This document shows positions 31,752 through 40,309 of a stretch of 64,000 nt of DNA, in pieces; within the stretch, counting starts at the first letter, position 1, and every line of letters begins with the position of its first letter. The notes under the pieces are model-generated. The model was not told the DNA's origin, did no database searches, and saw only the letters and a list, made by a program, of their open reading frames with translations. Source of the stretch: Nocardiopsis sp. YSL2 (GTDB lineage Bacteria > Actinomycetota > Actinomycetes > Streptosporangiales > Streptosporangiaceae); assembly GCF_030555055.1 (NCBI RefSeq), contig NZ_JAMOAO010000001.1:62001-126000 (forward strand), in the 5' to 3' direction. Both the position numbers and the translations under genes were made by a program.

Positions 31752-34229
31752 GTGCAGGATCTGAAGTCACGCGCCGAGGAGTACGTCCGCGGTGTCGTCA
31801 CCGATGTCCTCGGAACTCTCCCCCTGGACGCGCCGGGCGACGACCCGCTCTCCGCCGCCCCGACCGACTCCATCACCAAAATGAACTTGGTGCTCCGTCT
31901 GGAAGAGGACTTCGGCGAATTGCCCGTCACACTTCTGTACGAGTATCAGACAGTCGAACAGGTCGCGTCGTACCTCCTGGAAGAGCACGCCCAACGGCTG
32001 TCGGAGCTGTGTGACACCGGCGGGACTTGGAATGCCTCCAGCGCGTCAGCCGTCCCAGGTTCTGAGACCGATGTCCCTCCCCCTCAGGCGGAGAGCGGTG
32101 ATAAGACGGCCCTCTCCGACGGCATCGCGATCGTGGGAGTGAGTGGGCGCTACCCTGGCGCCGCCGACATGGACTCCTTCTGGGATGACTTGCGTGCGGG
32201 CGTGTGCCGCATTTCCGAGATCCCTCGACAACGCTGGACCGTGGCGGACGACGCCACGCCGGGCGAGCGCTGGGCGGCCCTGCTGGACGACGTGGACTCC
32301 TTCGACGCCGCGTTCTTCAACATCCTTCCCCATGACGCAGAGAACATGGATCCCCAGGAGAGGCTCTTCCTGGAGACCGCATGGAACCTGTTGGAGGACA
32401 GTGGCTTCCTCGGAACGTCCACTCACGAACCCTCGACCGGGGTCTTCGTCGGCACCATGCATACGACCTACGGCAAGATCGGCGCCACCAGGTGGGCTGA
32501 TGGCCCCCTCGTAGGGCCAGAGTCATCACCAGGCCTGATAGCCAACCGCGTCTCCTATTTCTTCGACTTCTCCGGCCCCAGCTTCGCGGTCGACTCCGCC
32601 TGTTCGGCATCACTCACTGCGGTCCATCTGGCCTGCGAGAGCCTGCGCCGGGGTGAGTGCCGCATGGCAATCGCGGGGGGCGTCAACCTGATACTGCACC
32701 GCTCCCACCTCGCCGGACTGGCCGCCATGGGGGTCCTGGCCCCGGACGGCAGGGACAAGGTCTTCGACGCTCGCGCAAACGGATTCGTCCCGGGCGAAGG
32801 GGTCGGGGCCGTGCTGCTCCGGCCCTTGAGGGACGCGGTGGCGAACGGGGACCGGATCCTGGGGGTCATCAGGGCGAGCTTCGTCAACAGCTCCGGCCGC
32901 ACGTCGGGATTCATGGTTCCGAGTCCACGCTCGCAGGCGGATCTAGTGAGTGAGACTCTGATCAGGGCGGGTGTGGATCCTTCCACGGTCAACTACATAG
33001 AGGCGCACGGGACCGGGACGGCCCTCGGTGACCCCATCGAACTCGATGGGCTCTCCCGAGTGTTCTCGACCGCAGACCGCGATCCTGACAGTTGCGCGGT
33101 GGGCTCCTTGAAGGCCAACATCGGCCACCTCGAAGGTGCAGCGGGCATCGCAGGGCTCACCAAGGTGCTGCTCCAATTGCGGCACAGAGAGCTGGCTCCA
33201 TGCGCCGGTCTGGAGTCGGTGAACCCCAAGATCACTCTGGCGGGAACGCCCTTCCACTTCCCACGCTCGGCGATCCCCTGGGCACCGGTCGTACCCCGCG
33301 GGCCGGGGAGCCCTCTCCCGCGTCGCGCCGGTGTAAGCGCATTCGGCGCGGGAGGCGCCAATGCCCACGTAGTGGTCGAGGAGTTCCTTCCCAAACCGTC
33401 GCAGGCGACGGGCTTAGGCGGGTCACCTGGGCGCCCGATCCTGCTGTTGTCCGCCCGCACACCGACACAGCTCCGCCTCATGGCCAAGCGCACCGCGGAC
33501 ATGCTTGCGCGCGACACCACCACAGACCTCGATGCCCTGGCGTTCACATCACAGGTCGGCAGGCGCGAGCTGCCGGCGCGCTTGGCTGTGCTGACCGAAG
33601 ACATCGCCGAAGCAGTCGCCGCTCTCCGGGCGTTCCACGCTGGAGGGGAACACCAAGCTTTGCTCACCATTCGGCCTCACGCGAGCATCGATCGCCAGCT
33701 TCTCGACGGTGAGGAGGGCCGGGAGTTCGTCCGCATGCTCATGCGCAGGAGGTCACTTGAGAAGTTGGCCCGACTGTGGGTGGACGGGATCGGTGTCGAC
33801 TGGTCGCTTCTGTGGCCTGGAAGCCGACCGACACGTATATCCCTGCCCTCCCAACCCTGGGAGCGCACAAGCTATTGGGTCCATCCACATGATGAGATGT
33901 CGGGCAGAACAACAGAATCGATGCCTCTAGCATCCGACAGCCCGTCCGATGCCGCACCTCCCGAAGCGGTCGGCGGTGACATCGGACACCAACTCCGGCT
34001 CGTGGCTTCCACGTACTTGCGGACCCTGCCACACGAGGTAGATCTGGACGCCGACCTCATGGAGATCGGCTTCGACTCCATCGCCTTGATCGATCTCATC
34101 AGGGACATCGACGAACGCTTCGGCATCAAGATGGATCCCGACATCGTGCTCGACGGTCCCTCTCTTCGGTCCATCAAGAACCACCTGCTCACTTACCACC
34201 CAAACGCGATCAGCCAGGAGGACACGTAG
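31752..34229 (+). CDS. Polyketide synthase ACP-KS-ACP without acyltransferase
   Basis: An 825-aa protein. An N-terminal carrier domain (about 1-80) has the attachment serine in APTDSITKMNLVLRLEEDFG. The ketosynthase (about 120-560) has the active cysteine in VDSACSASLTAVHL, and both histidines in IEAHGTGTALGDP and LKANIGHLEGAAG. The linker ends LPSQPWERTSYWV as in trans-AT PKS. A C-terminal carrier (about 740-815) has GFDSIALIDLIRDIDERFG. No AT, KR or TE is present, so a malonyl-loading AT would have to act in trans, or the KS does something other than extension. The start is unsure: GTG 31752 is just before the ACP fold, and GTG 31671 is in the same frame upstream. Confidence 0.87.
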   Translation: MQDLKSRAEEYVRGVVTDVLGTLPLDAPGDDPLSAAPTDSITKMNLVLRLEEDFGELPVTLLYEYQTVEQVASYLLEEHAQRLSELCDTGGTWNASSASAVPGSETDVPPPQAESGDKTALSDGIAIVGVSGRYPGAADMDSFWDDLRAGVCRISEIPRQRWTVADDATPGERWAALLDDVDSFDAAFFNILPHDAENMDPQERLFLETAWNLLEDSGFLGTSTHEPSTGVFVGTMHTTYGKIGATRWADGPLVGPESSPGLIANRVSYFFDFSGPSFAVDSACSASLTAVHLACESLRRGECRMAIAGGVNLILHRSHLAGLAAMGVLAPDGRDKVFDARANGFVPGEGVGAVLLRPLRDAVANGDRILGVIRASFVNSSGRTSGFMVPSPRSQADLVSETLIRAGVDPSTVNYIEAHGTGTALGDPIELDGLSRVFSTADRDPDSCAVGSLKANIGHLEGAAGIAGLTKVLLQLRHRELAPCAGLESVNPKITLAGTPFHFPRSAIPWAPVVPRGPGSPLPRRAGVSAFGAGGANAHVVVEEFLPKPSQATGLGGSPGRPILLLSARTPTQLRLMAKRTADMLARDTTTDLDALAFTSQVGRRELPARLAVLTEDIAEAVAALRAFHAGGEHQALLTIRPHASIDRQLLDGEEGREFVRMLMRRRSLEKLARLWVDGIGVDWSLLWPGSRPTRISLPSQPWERTSYWVHPHDEMSGRTTESMPLASDSPSDAAPPEAVGGDIGHQLRLVASTYLRTLPHEVDLDADLMEIGFDSIALIDLIRDIDERFGIKMDPDIVLDGPSLRSIKNHLLTYHPNAISQEDT

Positions 34230-34231
34230 TC

Positions 34232-35140
34232 ATGTCGAGCCATGGATCGACGGACTGGGCCCGAGCCCTTGAACATGTGTCCCCGACCCCGGACGGGTAT
34301 CAGGAATGGGTCGACGCTGATTACGCGCGTGAGCTCCTGCGCTGCTCGGATGAGGAGATCACACGGCTCCGTTCCTCTGGTATCCAAACCCGGGGAGACG
34401 GATTCGAACTCTCCGACCTGTGGAACGTAGGTCTCTATTCAGGTACGGGGGCCAGCCGACCGGAGCTGGAGATGGTGTTCTTCGGTCTGGTCGTGTCACC
34501 GCGGCGGGACTGGATCGTACCAACTGAGTACTCGATCACTCTGGAGGCTGCCTGTCCTAGCGAGGGTGACTGCGTCAGTGATCGTTGGGAATCCCCCCAG
34601 TTGCTGGGGGCCCGATGGCACGAGGGCAAGTCCACAACTGGGCGGGTGAGGTGGACGGGGGAGATCACGGTCTCCGGCCGCCGGGACATCGTTCATGACT
34701 CTCAGGCACAAGAGGTTTGGGCTGAATTCGTCAACGGCAACTCGTTTCACTACCTCTTCATGCGTCGAGAACAGACTCCGGAACTCACACGGACCAGGAG
34801 AGTAGGAGATTGCACGGCCCTATCAGCGGCGCTCAGTGAGAAACTCGCCGGTCACGGACTCTCGTCCAGGACCCGGGACGGTTTCCTGTTCTCAGGACGG
34901 GAAGCACGGATACACAGGTGGGTAGAGTTTGAGGAGGATAACGGCGATTGGAAACCGTTGGATCCCTCGATGGCCGTCCTCGCACCCAGATTTTTCACCA
35001 CAGAATACGCGGAGTTCTGCAAGGGATCCTTACTAAATCGCCTGGTCAGGATCGCACCTGAGGACACCTTCCACGTGCACCACTGGTGTGCGGAGCACAG
35101 GATGGATCTGATTCCCGCAGTCGCGCTCCGCAAGAACTGA
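34232..35140 (+). CDS. Transglutaminase-like enzyme 2
   Basis: A 302-aa protein with a second version of the transglutaminase triad: Cys in RVGDCTALSAALSEKLAGHG, His in ARIHRWVEFEEDNGDW, Asp in KPLDPSM. The N-terminal ~150 residues carry two tryptophan-rich beta-like stretches that resemble the domain preceding many bacterial transglutaminase cores. ATG 34232 has AGGAGG within the last codons of the PKS gene. It ends the rightward arm. Two transglutaminase-like genes bracketing an ACP-KS-ACP gene is unusual and suggests that both work on carrier-bound substrates. Confidence 0.72.
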   Translation: MSSHGSTDWARALEHVSPTPDGYQEWVDADYARELLRCSDEEITRLRSSGIQTRGDGFELSDLWNVGLYSGTGASRPELEMVFFGLVVSPRRDWIVPTEYSITLEAACPSEGDCVSDRWESPQLLGARWHEGKSTTGRVRWTGEITVSGRRDIVHDSQAQEVWAEFVNGNSFHYLFMRREQTPELTRTRRVGDCTALSAALSEKLAGHGLSSRTRDGFLFSGREARIHRWVEFEEDNGDWKPLDPSMAVLAPRFFTTEYAEFCKGSLLNRLVRIAPEDTFHVHHWCAEHRMDLIPAVALRKN

Positions 35141-35233
35141 GAGACCTGGCAGGGCACCGCCAGAAGCCACGAATCACGAGGACTCCGGATCCCTGCTGGT
35201 TCACTCGAGTGATGAAAGGGGGCCCGGACATGC

Positions 35234-38200
35234 TCATCTGTGATGACGCGACACTCGCAGTTGACGCTTGTACTCTGAGAATCTGCTGACGATACCAGCA
35301 TTCTTCAACCGTTGGAGAATCGTACGGTGAGCCTTGTCATCAGGAACAAGTGGGCGGTTCGTGCCGTGGTCGGCGATCGTAGAATATGGCTCATTCATCG
35401 ATCGCAGCAAGCTCCTCAGCTCACTGATCGGCAGGGCGCTCGCGGCTGCAATGAGGTTAATGAGAATCCCATACTCTGCTCCGCCAGCGCGTATGGCCTC
35501 GATCTGGTCGTAGTCGAGCACAGTTTGTGACTGCATGGCGTATCGGCCCACTATGTTGCAGGTCCCAGTTGAGGCATCGGCAAGGTAGGAACTGATGTTT
35601 GCCAGCACCGAGTCTTTCAATGCGGCGTCGACGCGTGGACTGTTGAAGAACTCCCCTACGTCATGAGCGGGCAATACATCCGAGCCTATGAACTCACCAA
35701 ACGCCTCTGACTTCTCGATCGCACACTGACGTGTCTCCCAGTCGACGATGAGCTGGCTCGAGAATGTCGTGGGGTTGTCAGCGATGATCCCTCGCTCGAT
35801 CAACAGGCCAGCGAACGCTCCATGCTCGGGGGTGATCTCCTCGGGATCGAGCAAGGTCTCGAGGTTGAGGCTCGCAGCGAGGCACACGCATTGGGTCGCG
35901 GAGGGGAGGTGCGTACGCCCATTGAGGATGGCAGTGGCGAGCTGGATGCGGTCCGTGCCCTCCACGGCCTCGGCATGGGTGACTATCTCGCTGTCTGCGA
36001 GAAGTGCAGCAATATTCTCGTCGAAACCATCGAATGCACCAAGGTAGGCAACCAGGTTCGTAGCCGTTGGGTTAGTGCGACGGCTAGCGGTGAGCGCTGG
36101 CCAGGACCAATGTGGAGCATCGGTCAGTACGTCCACACGGCATTCCTCTGCGGCCAGATGCACGAGATTCACCATCGCGTTATCGCGGTTGGGGGCAGCT
36201 TCCCCGGCTTCATGCAAGATGCCCAGGAACGCGTCGTTCGCGGTCACAGTTTTCTGGAGCGACGCGGCCTCCCGGATAGCTTCGATATATGTGGGTAGAC
36301 GCGATAGAGCAGTGTCATAAATATCGGTATTTGCTTCGCGGAGCTCGTTCAGCGCGATGGATGGCCTCCCTGTGAGGCTCTGAAGGTTTGCCTCGTTGAT
36401 CAGGTAGGTACCATCGGCGATGGCAGCCTGACGCCCTCGTTCGTTAAGCGGTGCGACCGAAGGCAGTCGCAGTCCCATCGTGGCTATCATCGCCATCGCC
36501 CGGGACGTCTGCTTTGCTGGCACATTGCCGGTCAGCACCTCGAACTCGGTGTAGTGAGATTCCACGAACCGGGTGACGCCACCCTCGCGGAAGTACTCAC
36601 GCTCGGAATCCAGGTGTCCCAAGGCGGCGTTCACCAGTTCGACACGTTGCGTCTCATCAACCCTTGCACTTCCGACGAGATAGGTCAGGATCTCATCGCG
36701 TAATGGGGCGAGAGCCTGGGCGAACTCATTCTTGTGTGCCCCTACGTCGAGGTACCAATCCGCAAAGTTCTGGTCAATGCTGCCCCAGGCAGAAATCTGC
36801 TTGATCAGCATCTCGGCGCGGGCGTCCTTTGTCGATAGGAGATGGTCCAGGAGCGAGACGTTGTAGACGCGACGGTCTCTCAAAATTCCGTCGCCCTTGT
36901 CGCGAAGGATGGCCTTGACATCGTCGGGCTCGAGCGAGTATAGAATGTGTGGTTTTCCCTGGTCCAAGGCGTGAACGATGAAGTTCAGAGCATTGTGACG
37001 CAGGTGCCGACCGTAGTAGATCGAGATGTAGAGAGCAAAGTAGTCGTTGATGTAGCCGTTTGCGACGAGTTCGCGAGCGAGCACTGAGCCCAGCAAACGC
37101 TCGGTGAGTTGACGGAACGACTCAGGACTGCGCTCCTCGGAGTCCGGTCCAACGAACTCTGGACGATCGTAGATATCCTGCCATGTGTGATGTCGCAAGA
37201 ATGAAATTTTGTCGGGTATCTCCGATTTTTCTCGGACGAGCTCGGCATGGTCCTCATGCTGCCACTTGTCAGCATCGAGGTCCTCGCCAAATACTAGCTG
37301 AAGATCCTTGAAGACCAGATTTCGCGAGCCGGCGTTCCGAGAATTTGTAATCTGAATTTGCTTCTTTTCGGTGATTATGGCGTACCACAATTCAGGAATT
37401 GTAAGATGCGCGATACCATACGTACTATCCGAAACCGAAACCCGAGAGTACTGTTGGATGTTCTCGGGGAAGGCAGCCTTGGCTATCACTTTGAGGCGTT
37501 CGCCGAGTCGGGCGCTCCTGGTAACTACTGCGTCATGTGCCTCGATGCGACTCGTAAGGTTGAGAGATCTGGTTGTTAAATCGTTCACGCAGTACTCAAA
37601 GAGTCGCTGCCAGGCTATGTGGAGGTCGTCTAGCTTGCTCGCACCGAGGCGGATAGCCTCAAAGTCGGCCATGTGAACGCTCTTGTAGAGGATCATCGCG
37701 AACATTCGATCCTGGTCCAGGCCTGGGATCTGGTTCTCGGTTCCCAGGAGCCTGTTCGCAAACATGTCATACTCGTTGCGCATGTTGACGATCAGCCGCT
37801 TGTCGGCTATGTGGCGAGCTGCAAGGTCGGTCAGTGCGGAGGAGACACCGGTTCCTTCCATCTCGTCAATCATCAGATCTCGAGCATTGCGGTGGGTGAT
37901 GAAGGGGACGATCGGGATTACGAGGTCGAAGAACTTCGTGCGGTTTGCGCGCTTGACTTCCTCAGCGGCCGCGTCACCGAGATTGGCCTCCTGACTGTCA
38001 GCACCGATTTGCTCAAACACGCTATCGCGCAGGGCGTAGATGAATTTGACGTCGGGCGTTGCCGATGCCCGATTCTTCTGCTGGCGAGCAGAGTGTCCTT
38101 TGCGGAAGCGCACCTGTTCGGCACCATTGAGAAGCGTGTTCAATGAGCGCAGTGTCTCGAAGATTTGGACGTCTTCAAAACGGTCGATGTCTTCGAAGAT

Positions 38201-38980
38201 GACGATGTCGCGTCCACTAACCTCGAAGTAGTAAACAATCTCATCCATATACTGGTCAAAGTAGCTCAAGGAGTGCGCAGCAAGAGTGACCATCGCCGGA
38301 CCTGCAGTGAGCTTCTCCAGAAACACGCGATTATGTGTCAGCCATCGCGCCCATACGATTGCGGCAGTGAAGATCATTAGAAGGGTAACGTAGGCGGCGA
38401 TAGTGGATACGACTCGACCTTGCGCCACAGCAACCAACCGCTCACTCTGGCCGCTTAGAAACAGAATTATCAGGACTATTAGCCCTATACCGCCCGCAAT
38501 TCCAATCTCGCTATTCCAGCGAAACCTCGAGATACGGCGAAATCGCGAACCGCGCGTCCGTGAGGGAGCGTCGCGATAGAGGATCTGCCTGACAATCTCC
38601 TTTTGGATGCGGTTAGTCGTCGACGACGCAGGATTACCCTCCGACCCCGCATTGGGATCGTCCTGTTCAGCGCTGACAGTAGACAATGAGAGTTCGAGAA
38701 CTCGCTTCGGATATAGCTGCGATATCTCGCCGAGAACACTGCTTTTACCCGTACCATAGGCGCCGGTGACAGCGATGTTCCTCACGGACAGCTCATGCTC
38801 GATCGCGTGTTGGAGTGCTTCGACGTACACCCCATGGTGTTCCTCGCTGAACTCGGCTCCGAGGCTCCGCAACTTCAACTGGTGGGAGCTGGCCACGGCG
38901 GCCGGTGACGTCGTGCTCTCGAGCGGCTGCGGTACTTCAGGCTGGCTCGTGTAAGTCGGTTGTTCCTCTGCCATGCTCAT
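35234..38980 (-). CDS. YobI-type P-loop NTPase with membrane segments
   Basis: A 1248-aa protein. Near residue 73 it has Walker A GAYGTGKSSVLGEI; two hydrophobic helices follow near 170-190 and 205-230; then Walker B with DIVIFEDIDRFED. This matches the YobI-like/KAP-related family of large STAND-like membrane ATPases, several of which are suspected phage-defence proteins. The remaining ~900 residues are helical and unrecognised. Codon use is less GC-rich than the neighbours, a sign of transfer. It converges on the biosynthetic arm and lies between it and the second DUF2637 gene. ATG 38980 or 38974; no good ribosome site for either. Confidence 0.75.
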   Translation of the reverse strand: MSMAEEQPTYTSQPEVPQPLESTTSPAAVASSHQLKLRSLGAEFSEEHHGVYVEALQHAIEHELSVRNIAVTGAYGTGKSSVLGEISQLYPKRVLELSLSTVSAEQDDPNAGSEGNPASSTTNRIQKEIVRQILYRDAPSRTRGSRFRRISRFRWNSEIGIAGGIGLIVLIILFLSGQSERLVAVAQGRVVSTIAAYVTLLMIFTAAIVWARWLTHNRVFLEKLTAGPAMVTLAAHSLSYFDQYMDEIVYYFEVSGRDIVIFEDIDRFEDVQIFETLRSLNTLLNGAEQVRFRKGHSARQQKNRASATPDVKFIYALRDSVFEQIGADSQEANLGDAAAEEVKRANRTKFFDLVIPIVPFITHRNARDLMIDEMEGTGVSSALTDLAARHIADKRLIVNMRNEYDMFANRLLGTENQIPGLDQDRMFAMILYKSVHMADFEAIRLGASKLDDLHIAWQRLFEYCVNDLTTRSLNLTSRIEAHDAVVTRSARLGERLKVIAKAAFPENIQQYSRVSVSDSTYGIAHLTIPELWYAIITEKKQIQITNSRNAGSRNLVFKDLQLVFGEDLDADKWQHEDHAELVREKSEIPDKISFLRHHTWQDIYDRPEFVGPDSEERSPESFRQLTERLLGSVLARELVANGYINDYFALYISIYYGRHLRHNALNFIVHALDQGKPHILYSLEPDDVKAILRDKGDGILRDRRVYNVSLLDHLLSTKDARAEMLIKQISAWGSIDQNFADWYLDVGAHKNEFAQALAPLRDEILTYLVGSARVDETQRVELVNAALGHLDSEREYFREGGVTRFVESHYTEFEVLTGNVPAKQTSRAMAMIATMGLRLPSVAPLNERGRQAAIADGTYLINEANLQSLTGRPSIALNELREANTDIYDTALSRLPTYIEAIREAASLQKTVTANDAFLGILHEAGEAAPNRDNAMVNLVHLAAEECRVDVLTDAPHWSWPALTASRRTNPTATNLVAYLGAFDGFDENIAALLADSEIVTHAEAVEGTDRIQLATAILNGRTHLPSATQCVCLAASLNLETLLDPEEITPEHGAFAGLLIERGIIADNPTTFSSQLIVDWETRQCAIEKSEAFGEFIGSDVLPAHDVGEFFNSPRVDAALKDSVLANISSYLADASTGTCNIVGRYAMQSQTVLDYDQIEAIRAGGAEYGILINLIAAASALPISELRSLLRSMNEPYSTIADHGTNRPLVPDDKAHRTILQRLKNAGIVSRFSEYKRQLRVSRHHR

Positions 38981-39337
38981 ACTCGAATGCTATGCCCTAA
39001 TTCGTCAGTAGCGTGGTGATCGTAACTGATCCGGCACTTCGCCAGTGATGTTCACGCTCGGGGTAGGAACGGATCCTCGTGTGAGGCTGAAGTGTGCGCC
39101 GACTGCCCCGAGCGTGGGAGCCATCCGCCGCCTCCTCCGTGCGGTCAGACCTCTACGTTGGGCGGCTCGGACACCTGCAGGATGCACATATGCGTGTTCA
39201 CCGCGTAGCTGAGCCTGGAAGAGAACTGCACCGCCGCGCAGTCCTGATTCACTCCGTCGTAGCTCGAGGCGTCTCCCCCCTGCCGGTGAGGATGCAAGAG
39301 CAGCGTGCCGCCCCGTCGTCTCCGGTCACGGAGCGGA
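38981..39337. other. Intergenic region upstream of the YobI-type gene
   Basis: No firm gene. A 76-codon leftward frame at 39145-39375 (ending CILQVSEPPNVEV) would overlap the end of the DUF2637 gene by 38 bases; it has no recognised homologue and is listed only as a possibility. Confidence 0.3.
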
Positions 39338-40096
39338 TCACCGTTCGTGAGCGAGCTCAGCAGCGGGTCTCTCACTCATCGAGTGGAGCGATGTTGGCAC
39401 TGCCCCGGACAGTCCTCGCTGTCCTTTCTGCTTGACCAGGCGCCCCCAACGCTCCCTCCGCCCGAACTTCGCCGCGATCTCCTTCCCACTCGGGAGATCC
39501 CCCGTTTCCCTCTGTCGTTCCAACGCCCAGCGCCAAGCCCGATCCTGAAATGGCGACAAGGCAGGCCCTTCTACGGGCCCCTCGCTCGAATCAGGCACGA
39601 TCTGCAGATCGGTATCAGTGCTCCTCCCGGTCTCCGAGACCCCTGCCTCCTGAACTTCGTGTGCCGCCACTTCCGGGGCCTGCTCATCAGCTGCGTACGC
39701 ACTGCGTACGCTGCGCGCGACGGTACGGAACTCGCGCATGAGCAGCTCATACGCACCAATCAGCGCGAAGGAGGGCCACGCATGAATGATCCTGGACCAC
39801 ATCGTGGGGTCGGCGACCGCCACGTTGGCCGCGAGCGAAGCACCCGATCCCAGGATGAGCAGGGCCCAGGGCAGTAGCCCGCCCTTGCGGCCGTGACGGG
39901 CATCGCTCAGCAATGTCATGGACGCGCCGACGATCATGCCGTCGACCGAGAGCGGGAACAGGGCCGCACGCCACTCGGGTTCGCCGTGGCGCAAAGCGAG
40001 TTCGTACATGTGCGAGTAGGACACCACCGCTGCGATCATCGCCAGCAGCAGCACGGCCGCGATGGTGACCCATCGTGACCAACGGGAGGACTCCAT
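39338..40096 (-). CDS. DUF2637 membrane protein (Spd-like), copy 2
   Basis: A 252-aa close paralogue of the protein at 1076-1843. The first ~130 residues (four membrane helices) are almost the same, with strings such as YSHMYELALR.GEPEWRAALF. The linker differs, and the C-terminal LPSGKEIA.KFGRRERWGRL motif is shared. Both copies have the same orientation, about 38 kb apart. ATG 40096 is preferred with AGGAAAGG nine bases upstream; a GTG nine bases earlier is possible but sits too close to that site. Confidence 0.8.
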   Translation of the reverse strand: MESSRWSRWVTIAAVLLLAMIAAVVSYSHMYELALRHGEPEWRAALFPLSVDGMIVGASMTLLSDARHGRKGGLLPWALLILGSGASLAANVAVADPTMWSRIIHAWPSFALIGAYELLMREFRTVARSVRSAYAADEQAPEVAAHEVQEAGVSETGRSTDTDLQIVPDSSEGPVEGPALSPFQDRAWRWALERQRETGDLPSGKEIAAKFGRRERWGRLVKQKGQRGLSGAVPTSLHSMSERPAAELAHER

Positions 40097-40309
40097 CCCG
40101 ATCACCCTTTCCTGGTGACCGAGGGACCCTCACGGTGCTGGGAACCGCCCTTCCGAGCGGCGTGGGAGGCATCCGTCTCCCACCCGGACTGGGAGATCTA
40201 TGGGAGACGCGAATGTCTCACAACGGCTTCCAACGGCTGCGAAGGCCCCTCAACGGAACCCTCTGAACTGCAATAACACGGATTGAAGCAGGTCAGGCCA
40301 CTGCCGCGC

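Noticed and set aside
39145..39375. Small leftward gene after DUF2637 copy 2
   Set aside because: No homologue recognised, overlaps the DUF2637 gene end, no clear ribosome site; mentioned only in the intergenic entry.
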